Source of the DNA: Whitmania pigra
Taxonomy: Eukaryota > Annelida > Clitellata > Hirudinida > Haemopidae
Length of the DNA stretch: 64,000 nucleotides
NCBI GenBank assembly: GCA_021613335.1
Contig: JAJTWR010000159.1
Location: 811,001-875,000 of the forward strand
Direction of reading: 5' to 3'
The notes under the pieces were generated by a model. The model searched no databases. It worked only from the letters and a program-made list of their open reading frames with translations, and was not told the origin of the DNA. Of the stretch, positions 1-12,592 are shown piece after piece. Position numbers and translations under genes: made by a program. Position 1 is the stretch's first letter. Each line of letters starts with the position of its first letter.

Positions 1-576
1 TACGAGTCTGGATCTGCCTTCATAAAAAAGTCTGCCTGATCAAAATAGTTTGCGAATACGTATGCCCAAGAAGCTCTGGACTTGGCAGCAATATGGTTTC
101 TCCCTGGTGGAACTCCTAGGCCAACTGTTGGAAATTTTCGGTCCAATTCTGAACTCATGAACAGTCTTACGTCGCATTGCTTGGTCCACGTATCTTTAAC
201 ATTTCTCGTCTTGTTCAAAATATTGGGATCAGTCATGAACCAGCACAGGATTCGAACACGTTTTCCTTTATTCCAAACCTCTGAAGAGTTGCTGAGAGTT
301 GGATAAATGTCTTCTGATTTTGCTGATACATCACGGCGTCATATTATTAAGTAATTCATATGAAAAATAAATCATTTTACCTTCATCAGATAGCGTATTG
401 TGAGATTCAGGTTTATATGAATCGTTAATGGCTTCCGCTGGCTGCATAACCTTTCTGCTCATCGAACACTTCCACAAATATTCATCAAAATTTTCTCTAT
501 CGAGAATTATAAGCTTCATCCATGGAGCAAATAGTCCTAACAAAAACCCCATTAAAACAGAATTTCTATTTAGCAT
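1..576 (-). CDS. Core-1 beta-1,3-galactosyltransferase-like (C1GALT1 family), 5' part
   Basis: This is a Golgi type II membrane glycosyltransferase of the T-synthase family, which adds galactose from UDP-Gal to O-linked GalNAc. Exon 1 is 576..381, starting MLNRNSVLMGF, with one hydrophobic anchor at about residues 5-24. A 58-bp phase-1 intron (380..323) follows, and exon 2 (322 to the window edge) reads straight off the left end. Exon 2 contains the family signatures KRVRILCWFMTDP, a KDTWTKQCD-like stretch, LFMSSE, a FPTVGL block and finally KADPDS, the metal-binding DxD site, where human C1GALT1 has DDD. The start is the first in-frame ATG before the membrane anchor. The C-terminal part of the catalytic domain lies outside the window, so activity cannot be judged. 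A paralogue such as a Drosophila-type C1GalTA relative is equally possible. Confidence 0.85.
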
Positions 577-1093
577 GTCAATGAAAACAACTGTTTTCAA
601 ATTAAAATTAAAGTTAAGACTTATTTCAATATTCTCCAATCAAATGACTTAATTTAAAGAACCAACTTAAGCCGCCCTCTAACATTCAGCCACTCTCAGG
701 TACAACTGCGTACAGAAGCTTCGTGAGGGGACATATATCATCAATAATATCGTCTCGGGTACATCTTGTCGTTGATATCTTTAAAACATTCTGCTTATCA
801 ATTGGTAATCAATTTACGATTCTTACGCTGAGCTTTCTACGATTAAACTCCACTAGAAAACTTATGCTTTGGTACAAATGTTTAATGATAAATTCTCTCC
901 TCGAAATGTATCAAACCGGGTTTGGTTTTTAAGAAGAACTTACTTCTTGATCAGTTCGTTTAAAATGGAATTGGGAACTGCAAAAAATTTTATGATAAAA
1001 GCCATTATTGTACAACAAAATTTACTAAAACAACTGCAAGTAAATTGTGAAAATGAGCAAACGTAACGACATGAGTATGAAAGCACAACTGGA
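577..1093. other. Intergenic spacer, nothing recognised
   Basis: AT-rich sequence between the 5' end of the galactosyltransferase-like gene and the 3' end of the RING gene. The short open frames on the plus strand have no family signature. The promoter of the galactosyltransferase-like gene should lie here but no clear element is visible. Confidence 0.5.
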
Positions 1094-2636
1094 TTAAAGC
1101 TCGTAAAGACACAGATGTTGTTCGAAACACACGAAGAATTTCTTCTCATCTACGATGTCCATAAATTTTAAAGTGTTTGATGACAAATTTTTCAGCTTTA
1201 AAGTCGAACTTTCTTCGAGATTCCAGTCCATTTTGAAAATCTGATTTTTCTTATTTTCAATAAAGTAGAGATATTTTAAATGATCGGAAGTTAAGTTGGA
1301 GAGCTGACTTTCTTTATCGAAGTTGACTTTTCTGACAACTTTGCCGTCCAAATTAATGATGCTTAATGTCCAAGTTTTAGAATGTCCATCGAAATTGGAA
1401 ATTGCAATTTCAGATCCTCCAAGAATTCTTGAGAATTGCACGGGACTAATAATTTCGTCCAGTAGAATTTTTTTAGCCATTTCCCCAAACTCTTTTTCTG
1501 TGAGATAGAAATTTATCGAAAATTTTCCTTCATCAAAAACAAGCAGCATCACCATGGGACTTTCAGGCACAGAAATTATACTTTCTCTCGTCTGAATGCC
1601 ATCCAGCCACTTCCGTTTTTTCATTTTCTGATTGATTTTACCATCCGGAAGGACAATCTTCCAAACTGAGGACTTGAAAATTTCACTGTTGCTTTTAGAC
1701 GATGACTCCAGAATAAACAGTACACTTTTCTCCGCTCTCGATGTCATGCTTAATGGGTTTGAAATTTCCTCAATTAAAATTGTTTCTTCTCTTCTCGGCG
1801 TTCCAATGATGAAAGTTTTAGTCGAAATGACAAGAAGTTGGTTGCTCCTTTCGAAAATCAAGTAAATCTTCTGCTTCATGAGCGCCACTCCCTTCACTCG
1901 TCCCTCTTTTAAAGGAAAACGTTTTGTTTCCCTTGGTTCTGTCGAAATGATCAACAATGAAATGAAATTTAACTTAAACTCTGAATTATTGAGTTCACAC
2001 CTTTCACAACCAACGTTTTGACATCTGAAACCTGAGTCTGATTTTCAGAGCTTATTTTCAATTGAGATTTCAGCTCCTTTTCTGGAAGTAAAAGATTGTT
2101 TTTGTTCTTTGGCATGAAATAGCCTATTACGCATATTGTATATGTTATATAATCTACCTATTACACAGTATCAAGTATAATTAGCATATCAATGAAAATA
2201 AAATATATTTTGTACCGAAAATAATTGTTGAAAATATACAAAAAAAAGTTAACATTGACAAGAATTCACCATTTTTAGAGGAAAGTTTAATTGTTTCCAC
2301 AAGATTTTTCACGACAAAATTTTTTGTCAGATATTTCAAGTCGCTGGAATAAACAATGGTTTCTTCTCTGCAAATTGGACAAATTAAGACAGCTTGTCTC
2401 GAGTGTCTGTGCATCCGAACGAGACATTTCAAGCAGAACGTGTGTCCACAGTTAAGTATTCGTGGATCGCGGAAGATTCCAGAACAAATTGTGCACGAAG
2501 TGTCATCACTGAACATATCAGGAGCTGCATAGGAATAATTTGACAGATGATGCACGTGTCGGCATTCATTTTTAAATAAGTTACCTTTTACTTCGTCGTC
2601 ATCCAAGATATCATCGAGAGGTCCATAGATTTCATT
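1094..2636 (-). CDS. RING-finger protein, probable E3 ubiquitin ligase with a beta-rich C-terminal domain
   Basis: Three exons join in frame: 2636..2270, 2123..2001 and 1938..1094 (introns of 146 and 62 bp), giving 445 codons to the stop at 1094. A C3HC4 RING lies near the N-terminus of this model: CTIC, then CGHTFCLKCL, then CPIC about 20 residues later. RING domains recruit E2 enzymes. A linker rich in K, E and Q follows. About 280 C-terminal residues form repeated short hydrophobic strands (for example KIYLIF, SVLFIL, HLKYLYFI) that look like a beta-propeller of the NHL/TRIM kind; that reading is inference. No B-box or coiled coil is evident. There is no in-frame ATG before the RING: the first exon begins at an acceptor (cttcaacag, 2637), so at least one 5' exon is missing from this model. 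The neighbouring upstream exons at 2749..3628 are candidates. Confidence 0.8.
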
Positions 2637-2748
2637 CTGTTGAAGTTGTATCAACTAGTTATATCCTTCAGAATACTAGTTCTTAATATTTATTCAAATA
2701 AAGGAATAACTTTAATAATGATAAGTTAATGCATACAAATGTTTAAAG

Positions 2749-3628
2749 TTAAAACAAATTCTTAGAGGTCGAAGCAACCTCCAACAGCGAAGGAGTTTCA
2801 GAACTTGTAACACCCGTTATTAAGTCATTCATGAAGAGAGAATCATCAACTTCGTTCACAAATGTTTCAGGCAGCGTGATTGATCTGGTCACTTGCTGAT
2901 GTTCCTCTCTGCCGAAGGGAAGAACCGGAGATGACCTGACCTCTAACCCTTGAACTCCAATCACCAAAGGTTGCAATAGGACAAAACTGCCCACCGGCTC
3001 AACCATATTTTGGACATTTAATCCGAGATTTCCATTGCTGCCGGGAAGGCCCGAAACTGTTGTACATTAATAAATATAAATGATAAAATGTTTACATTTG
3101 TTTTAACAATTTACATTTGTTAAGACTTCGATCACCAGGTACCGTTAATTAAAACTCAACTGGTTTAAAAACTAATAAAAACACCGCTACTCTTTTTCCA
3201 AAGCAATTCATTCGATTAAATACCCGATCGTTTAATTTTGTTGACGATAAATCTATCTATAAATTCTATCTCTCACTTTGTTGAACTTCTCTTCTGGAGG
3301 GTTGTCTGAAAACCCAGGGGGACCTCACAACTTCGTTTGTTGAAGGCGGATAAGGACTCAAAAGCGTTCCATCGCTGAATGTTATAGGCTCCGACTGCAG
3401 TCTCTGACTTCTGAACATTTCTGATTCGGGAGGACTTAATTCCGTCAGACGTGCTCGACGATGAGCCACTGTTTTACGGTTGTAAAAGTCCAAGATTTTC
3501 TGATTTCTGTTATAATCTGATGGTGGAGACACCGCACTAAACATAGGAAGTTCATTCTGATTGGCTGCAATGCTAGGACATGTAGATGGCTGGTTGTTTC
3601 TTCTTCTGCACAATCTGATATTCGACAT
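2749..3628 (-). CDS. Hypothetical protein, two exons (possibly the 5' end of the RING gene)
   Basis: Exon 1 is 3628..3277 with a true ATG (MSNIRLCRRRNN). A 220-bp phase-1 intron follows (gtgaga donor, acag acceptor), then exon 2 is 3056..2749, ending in a stop: 219 aa in all. The sequence is polar, proline- and serine-rich and probably disordered, with a basic patch RKTVAHRRARL. I recognise no domain. A tttatt on the plus strand (AATAAA on the coding strand) lies 50-60 bp beyond the stop and would suit a polyadenylation signal. Alternatively, splicing from a weak donor at 2778 (GAG then gttgct) to the RING exon acceptor at 2637 keeps frame (phase 0) and would give a single 654-aa RING protein. 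Confidence 0.5.
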
Positions 3629-4911
3629 TTTAATTCACTCCGAACATTGAAAATGGTGGATATTTCGTTTCAAAACTATAAGCGATCAACATTTTAAAAC
3701 GCCCATCAAGTGTCTCACCGCAGGCTGTCATTGTTCGTGGGCTAAAAGCTCCCTTTGAGAAGATCTTCGAATAACAAGTTAAAAATGTCATAATTCTTCG
3801 ATTATTAACAGTTTTCTTAGCAAATTAAATATTATCACTTATTATTTAACAACAACATCATTAATATTGAAGTGTTTATGTAAAAAAAAATTTTTCAAAT
3901 TAAGAGAGATGCTTTGTGATTTACAGCTATGACTCAGTCTTGATCAGTTTTGAAAGTTTTGGTGAAGCCACAATGTCAGCTTATGAGCGAATAGAAGGCA
4001 AACAAATAAAAATGTAAAACCTGATTGAATCATTTAGGCTGATATAAAAAATGGCAATTGTGTGGGCTGATTTTCAATTCTAATCCTTTAACAATTCAAA
4101 ATATTATATTCACCATAAGCAAGTAAAATTCGACCCTCAAGTTCACAGCCTTAATGTTTTTATCTCCATTACTCATTTAATTGTCAGCATTAGTTAATTC
4201 CACGTTTATTTCTATTTAATATTGTCTAATATTAAAACTTTTCGTCAATTATGTCCTGTTTGTTATATAATGTTCTAAATATATTATCAAATTACCAAAT
4301 TTTATAATAATCCAATAAAATCCAAAAAAATGGTTTATATTTGTAAAGATATTTTCAGCAGGTGCTGACCTATGATAAAATAGGTTTTAATGAAGATTAT
4401 TGATATACTGTTTAAATCATATGACGATGAAGAAGATAAATGTTATTAAAAGCGATGCGTCAACACTTCAGTATTTCATTTACCTGAGGTTACTCGTGAA
4501 ATCAACAACATTCTAATATTTCGATAGCAGTAATATTTCAAAATGCTGCATTAATGGCTAAAAATTTCTTGAACTGAAGATTTTGAATAAAATGCTTGAG
4601 GTAATTATAATGAGACCTAGCAACATCTCAGGCGAAGAAAGGAAGTTTGCATTTTAAAACCAAGATAGTATAAATATGGAGTATAAAATTAAATGAAGTA
4701 TAAAATTATATGAAGTATATATGAAAAATTACATGTAATCTAATTCAATTAAATAGGCCACAAATAAAATGATTAGTATTACAAACTAAAGGCATTTCAC
4801 TCGCAAGTTGCGATAGCAAGTTGAGTTAAAATTATTAGAAATAGTTAGAAGCGCCGTAAAGCGATAGAGTTTTAAAGTCGGATGCCTGCAGGGACGATGT
4901 TTTAGTGGATT
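3629..4911. other. Intergenic, AT-rich, nothing recognised
   Basis: About 1.3 kb between the hypothetical gene and the 3' end of ZIP copy 1. It holds no coding-like frame, no clear repeat and no RNA gene that I can support. Confidence 0.5.
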
Positions 4912-7900
4912 TCAGTGAATGACAATGTTTTCTTCGTACACAGCCAACAGAATCATGGTCATGAACCCCACCGCCACTCCAAGATTGGATAACAAAGCTA
5001 TGACAACGCTCTTGTAATGACGAACCAATTCCATAATTTCTGGGACCTTGAATTGAAATATTACTTGAAATATTAATTGAAATGTTATAGAAACTTCTAA
5101 AAATTAAAATATTGTAATATACTATCAACTAAAAACTTCAAGCTAAAGTAAATTAATATACCTGAAAATAAGAAAACATTACCGCATCACTGAGCGCCAC
5201 ATAAAGAAACATGCCAGCTGCTATGGAAAAGATCCATATCTGAGCGTCTTCGAAAGCATTGGAGAGTGCAATGCCGATGTAGAGACCAATGAAGGCAGTC
5301 AGTTGAGCCAGGAACTGGAGAAGGAGAACCAATTTGTACGACCAACCAGCAGACAGCATCAGAGCTGCATCTCCTGCAAGAACGTGAATTATTGTTTGTA
5401 TGTGTTTGCTTTTGTTATTTTATTATTCAAGTCTTTTCGATTCAAATTAATAAAAATATTCAATAGCTAAACATTGTAAACTGTCAGCTAATTAATTAGT
5501 TATTACCAAATTCATGTGGTAATTCGTGGCATAAAACGGCAATAGATATCGCAAGTCCCGAGGTAAGGGATTTGGAAAAAGCTGCTCCAATTGCCAGTCC
5601 ATCGGTGAAGTTGTGAAGTGCATCTCCAATGGTAACCATCCATGCCACCGAGGAATGCGCTGGAATAGTTTTTTTTACAATAAAAGAAAATGCTTTCTCG
5701 AAGTTGTATCGTCTGGTACCGTATGAGATAAATATTAAGATAAAAATAATTTATCGCTTCTCAACCGTGGACATGCAAGTCACTGTCTTCTTTGTCAACA
5801 TTGTCACTCGTTCCATCGATCTTAGAAAGCAAATTAATGAAATAAATTGAGAGTTCATCAACTTATTTCTATTTTGAGAGTATTCTCTAAAACACACAAG
5901 CGAACCAAATATTAAGTTAATTAAATTTTATTTCTCTTAATCGACGAGTTAAACATAAGAATGTAGCAACAATTAGTTATCTAACCTGGGAAGATATGGT
6001 CTCATTTTTATCGTAGCTAACGGTGTCAATAATCATTGCATTGTTTGAGAAAACTACGTCGTTCAAGGTGTTATTTCTCATTTGCTGCGTGAAAAAGCGT
6101 TTAGCATAATTAATCTTTTCATAATTATAATCAATTTGTAGTACCGTTAATATTAACTGATGTTGAATACTAATGAAGTATATACGAGAGTAACACAATA
6201 GCCGTGAAATTGTGAATAATCATCCAATTGTAACATATTTGAACCTTTTTCTCTTTTCTAGATCCAACCAATTGACCTACACCTTGAATGGTCATTTGCA
6301 AGATGATAAACGCCCAAACACTGACACAAGAAACCAGCATCTTCCAAACGTACGTCTTGTCATGATTATGTTCCTCATCTTCACCTTCTTTGTGGCCCTC
6401 TTCGTTGTGCCCATGTACTCCGAGAATCTGGAAGGAATTCATCACAAGGAGTTGGTTTAAACAATTTGTTTTCTAATAGATTAAAAAATATTTTAGATTT
6501 ATTAAAATAAAGTTCTCTCAAGTGTTGACTGGTACCTTAACGGAATATATTAGCCAAAAACATTAATGAGACCCATTGGCATTCAGGAAACATCGCAAAT
6601 CATTTCATTACATTTTTAGGTTTCAATAACTTTACATCAAATCCTGTTTTCATTCTTTTCTAACAATGCCTTCACGTGTAATAAATGTAAGCTGCCGATT
6701 CTTTTTTAGGCGGTAGATGCATTTTCATAGGATTACTTCGTCAGGCTTCAATGTAACATTCAGGGGCACGAAAATGAAATGAACACTCTTGGAGTCAGAC
6801 CTCGGAAAGGACGCATGGAATTAGCCAAAGTAGGAAATGGGAATTAATCGAAAGTTTGTAAAAACTGTAAGACGTTTTTGGAATAAAAAACGAAAAGTCA
6901 ACTGACTGACAAAAACTCTAAATATCATGGTTAGAAAATGACATTTACATATCATTTTGCTTATTTAAGTCCATATTTTAGATACACAAATAACAGCACA
7001 AGATGTAAAGGCTTCATAGCAGTCACGATCACAAGTCAGCTTAGACAAACGATTAAAAATAGAAACAATTAAGGGCAAGTTAAATAAATGTAAAATAGTG
7101 AAATGAAGTGTTTTGTCTTCACATTAGCGCAATTCCTACTATTTCGTTAAAACGACATCAAAAGAAGGCCCTTAACGGACAACCAACCTGTGGCACAAGA
7201 TGTAACAAGCTATCTCCAACAAGCGATCCAACACACAACCCAAGCATGGCTGAGATGACAAACTTGTACAAGAAGCTTTTTTTGAATCCGACAATTGCCA
7301 CCGATATGAGAGGACAAATACTTATGATGACGACTGCCAAGGTCCCAAAACCATATTCTAAGGCAACATATTTTTAATAAATTCATAAAACTAAAAATTG
7401 AATTTATGATATACAGTGTGTTGCATAAACTTGTCCCAAGTTCAAGAATCACACAATTTACGCTGTGATCTAATAAAGTAGTGCTGATTTTTGACCCAAA
7501 TGTCCTATATGTCATTCACAAAGTTGTATTTAATTAATATACTGTAAAATTTAGCAGTAAAATTTGAAAATTATGGGATTTCATCGACAAATGTCTTTGA
7601 TGTTGTTTTTTGAGGTTTTTGCCGCTGAGCATAGGGTCTTTTCATGTCTAGTTAATAATTTTTATTACAAGAATCACAAAAGCTGATTATTATAATAAGG
7701 CTCTATATAAATTGTTTTATTTCCAAAACTTAATTATGTAATATAAATGCGGTTATTTTACGTTATTATAGATGGGTTCTGGAAAGAGTCTTAATGATAT
7801 TGAAAAAGGACAAATAAAGGCCTTTAAAGACTTGAATTTGTCAATTCCAGAGATTTCTGGGAGGGTTAATCGATCTAAAAAATTATAAAACTTTATTTGA

Positions 7901-9112
7901 GTAATCCTGAAAATTATGGATCAAAACCTAGTCCAGGAAGACCTCAAAAACTTTCTGAACGTGAGAAACGAGTTGTTCTCCGTGAAGCTTCCAGGGGTTT
8001 AGCTCAACAAGAGACTTACAAAATAAGTTCAATTTGGAGGTTAGTCGATGGATCATATTCAGGTGCCTTCAGAAGAGTAGTTTTTTAAGTTTGTTAAGCG
8101 TCAGCACAAGCCACTTCTAACTGAGGCTCACAAGAAGATCCGGCTAAACTGAGCAAAAGAGATGATGAGATGATTGGAGATGAACTGGGACTCTGTTATT
8201 TTTTCAGATGAAAAGAAATTGAATTTGGATAGTCCAGATGGCTATAAATATTATTGGCACGATGTCAGAGGGCTCCAAAAACATTTTTTTAAAGGAATTT
8301 CGGAGGTGGCTCAGTGATGGTCTGGGCTGCCATTTCTTCTCGCGGTTCATCCAAACTCGTTTTCTTAGAAGGGAAGCAGAACTCACAAAAATATATTGAA
8401 ACACTGGACCACTATCTCTTTCCACTATGTGATAAACGTGGAGATGATGAAGTCATTTTTGAGCATGACAATACACGCGTCAAGACTGACAACTTTTCTC
8501 CAGGAGAGGAATTTAAAGGTTCTGAAGTGGCCATCTCGATCTCCAGACTTGAAAACGTATGGGGACTGTTTGCTAGGAAGGTGTACTCCAATGGGAAGCA
8601 ATATTTCAGTGTTCAGGAGCAGCTTTGATTAAGGCCTGGAAAGAACTGGATAAAATGAGCTCGAAACCTTTCTTGGAATCATTAAAAAATAAAGTTGAAG
8701 AGTTAATTATTAAGAAAAGAGATAAGATACATTATTGACTTTCATATAAATAATAATTTAAAGGTTCGATTTTAATAAATATGAAAATTTATGCTCTCCT
8801 AGTGTTTCATGTTACTATACATAATTTTGGGTATTTCCAGTTTTTTGCGAAAATCGCACGAAATATATGTCTGAGTTCAATAAATTTTGTAAGTATTAAA
8901 TCTAATGCGTTTCAGCACATTGTGTGAAGAAATGTCTTATGTAAATTCAGTACGTAAAAAGTTATCGTCAAGAAACGTAACGGGCCAAGTTTTTGCAATG
9001 GACTGTATATTATAAGTATCAGTACAAGTAATGGAATCGAAATACTTTGAGCATCTGTAGGTCCTGGAGAAGTCGTATTTTTTGTGTTTTCAGTTACATT
9101 TAGAATATCCAT
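4912..9112 (-). CDS. ZIP zinc transporter (SLC39 LIV-1 type, ZIP4/ZIP12-like), tandem copy 1
   Basis: Multi-pass metal importer, 350 aa from eight exons: 9112..9046, 7357..7188, 6427..6245, 6084..5986, 5820..5766, 5659..5507, 5373..5183 and 5046..4912. All phases agree. There is no long extracellular N-terminus: a 22-residue leader with several N-glycosylation-like sites (NVT, NTT) runs straight into TM1 ([16 protein letters not shown]). TM2 carries GDSLLHL. The TM4 core is [13 protein letters not shown] and TM5 is CHELPHEFG, the HELPHE signature of LIV-1 ZIPs with metal-binding H, D and E residues. The loop after TM2 is short and acidic/histidine-containing ([18 protein letters not shown]). 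The last exon encodes the final [13 protein letters not shown]. Intron 1 is interrupted by a Tc1 relic. Copy 2 lies upstream in the same orientation with an identical exon plan. Confidence 0.92.
7414..9005 (+). mobile_element. Tc1-like DNA transposon relic inside intron 1 of ZIP copy 1
   Basis: The element is 1,592 bp, the usual Tc1 size. Left end CAGTGTGTTGCATAAACTTG and right end (read inward) CAGTCCATTGCAAAAACTTG are imperfect terminal inverted repeats, matching at about 19 of 24 positions, each flanked by TA (7412-7413 and 9006-9007). That is the target duplication expected for Tc1/mariner. The right end stops 40 bp from the donor side of ZIP exon 1. The transposase inside is broken (see next entry), so the element cannot move by itself. 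Confidence 0.88.
7772..8738 (+). pseudogene. Tc1-like transposase, inactivated
   Basis: The reading frame starts ATGGGTTCTGGAAAG (MGSGKSLND) with the helix-turn-helix DNA-binding part. It breaks after about 35 residues and resumes in other frames: [14 protein letters not shown] (second DNA-binding region), [12 protein letters not shown] with DGYKYYW (catalytic core containing the first acidic residue), [15 protein letters not shown], the FEHDN block, SRSPDL and a [10 protein letters not shown]-terminal piece ending at 8738. Several frameshifts and stops separate these blocks. All are typical of the Tc1 family of DDE transposases. The damage indicates an old insertion. Confidence 0.87.
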
Positions 9113-10455
<1,343 letters not shown>

Positions 10456-10747
10456 TACCAATATTAATGATTTTAAATTACAACTTCACTTGCTATGGAT
10501 ACTCCTCAACCTTAGGATTTCTATTAATTAAAAATTTGAAACTTTTTCAATATAATATTAGGGATTAAATTATTTAAACTATGTATATTTGAACAAATTT
10601 TAACGAGTCTCAATAACGAATATGAACATGAGTCTTTTTTTTGAAAAATCGATTATCGAACTTTATTATTGGGTTTATTTTAGCAATTGAAGACGAAAAT
10701 TCGTGGTCAAAGCAAGGTTTTAAACTCTCAAGAAAGGAGTGGTTTTT

Positions 10748-12516
10748 TTAATGTTGAAAGCTGTTGTGCATCTTGTCTTCGAAGACTGCCAAAAGAATCA
10801 TTACTGTCAAAGCCAAACCAATCCCCAGGTTAGATAGCAGACATATGGTCAATGTACCGTAACTGTTTGCTAGCTCTAAAATTTCTGGAACCTTTCAAGC
10901 AAAGTGAAAGCAGAATTATAATGAATGCATATGTAATTAGAGAAATTGTAATATTTAGGAAACCTGAGACCTCATAAACATTTGTATGGCAAATCGCTAC
11001 TCAAACATACCGCATCGCAAAGCGCCACATAGAGAAACATGCCAGCTGCTATGGAAAAGATCCATATCTGAGCGTCTTCGAAAGCATTGGAGAGTGCAAT
11101 GCCGATGTAGAGACCAATGAAGGCAGTCAGTTGAGCCAGGAACTGGAGAAGGAGAACCAATTTGTACGACCAACCGGCAGACAGCATCAGAGCTGCATCT
11201 CCTGCAAGAACGTGAGTTGCAAACCACTAGGCTAGTTTTTTAAATTTAATTTGCGAGCTAAGACTTGTTGAAATTACTAATTACTTAACGTAAAATTTGA
11301 TTTTTAATGAAGCTTAATTTCTTAAAAGAGGTCCTAGGATTCAAACAAACATAAATCATAAAATTTGCCTTCATGCTATTATGGATTAATTAAATATTAG
11401 CCTTCTATTTTATATTATTGTTAAACCACAACATCAAATTGCAGCAGAAAATAAAATTTCGATTATTCAGAAAAAAATGTCACAGAAATGGAAGACAAAA
11501 CTTATACATACTGGAATATTAGCAGCTGGGTATTTCTAAAAATAAAGCAAGCATTTTGAAATACAAGATTCAACAATAAATTATCAACCAAATTCGTGTG
11601 GCAATTCGTGGCATAAAATGGCGAGAGATGTCGAAAGTCCAGAGAAATTTGATTGCGAAAAAGCTGCTCCAATTGCCAGTCCATCGGTGAAGTTGTGAAG
11701 TGCATCTCCAATGGTAACCATCCACGCCACAGAGGAATGCGCTGGAAAAGTAATTATATCTTCATGTGATTTGACCATAAAATGTATTATTGGCGTAATA
11801 TTCAAAAATATAAAATATAATGATGATAATAATAATAACAACAACAACAACAATATTAATAATAATAATAATATTAATAATAATAACAAAAGTTCAACCA
11901 CTACAAATAGTTCATTCGTAATACCTACCGTGAACCTCCAAAGTGTCACTTGCGGAGTTTTCTTCGGGGGAATTGAAAACTTCAGAGCGAACGCTTCCCA
12001 TTGGTTGAGCGCCATCCACCTATGTCATCGTCTTTGTTAATTACCATCATCATCGTGCCATCATTATCGTTGTCAGCGTCATCATCGTCGTCGTCGCTAT
12101 CATCATCCTCATCAGCAGCAGCCTCGTCATCGTCATCATTATCATCATAATCATCATAAAGTAACTTATACTTAATAACACTAATTTTAAATATCTTTTT
12201 GCACTTCTAGCTAGCAATTCAAATAAATGATAGACGTATTGTTTGAGTGTCAAAGGTTATTAGTCACGTTGTTTTCTAATATTGAAGCTGGTTATGCAGT
12301 GCTTCTTCAGAACCAGTAAAAACCAAACGCGAACTCCACAATTTCAAATAAACTGAACACAATACTGCTCATAATATAACACTAAATCTTTCGGAGTGGT
12401 TTTTCGAACGATTTATATTGTTAATGAATGTATGGCCAAGAAAATAAAAAAAAACAATAATAACATGGTATTATTATTAATATTATATTATTATTATATT
12501 ATTATTATTATTATTA

Positions 12517-12592
<76 letters not shown>

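Noticed and set aside
4835..4911. Extension of the last ZIP copy 1 exon in another frame
   Set aside because: The spliced frame stops at 4912-4914 (after ENIVIH). The longer frame does not match the ZIP C-terminus.
11584..12015. Long minus-strand frame reading through ZIP exon 6 into upstream repeat
   Set aside because: It crosses an intron with an AAT array. The spliced model uses 12019..11929 in a different frame ([10 protein letters not shown]...) which matches the exon phase of copy 1.
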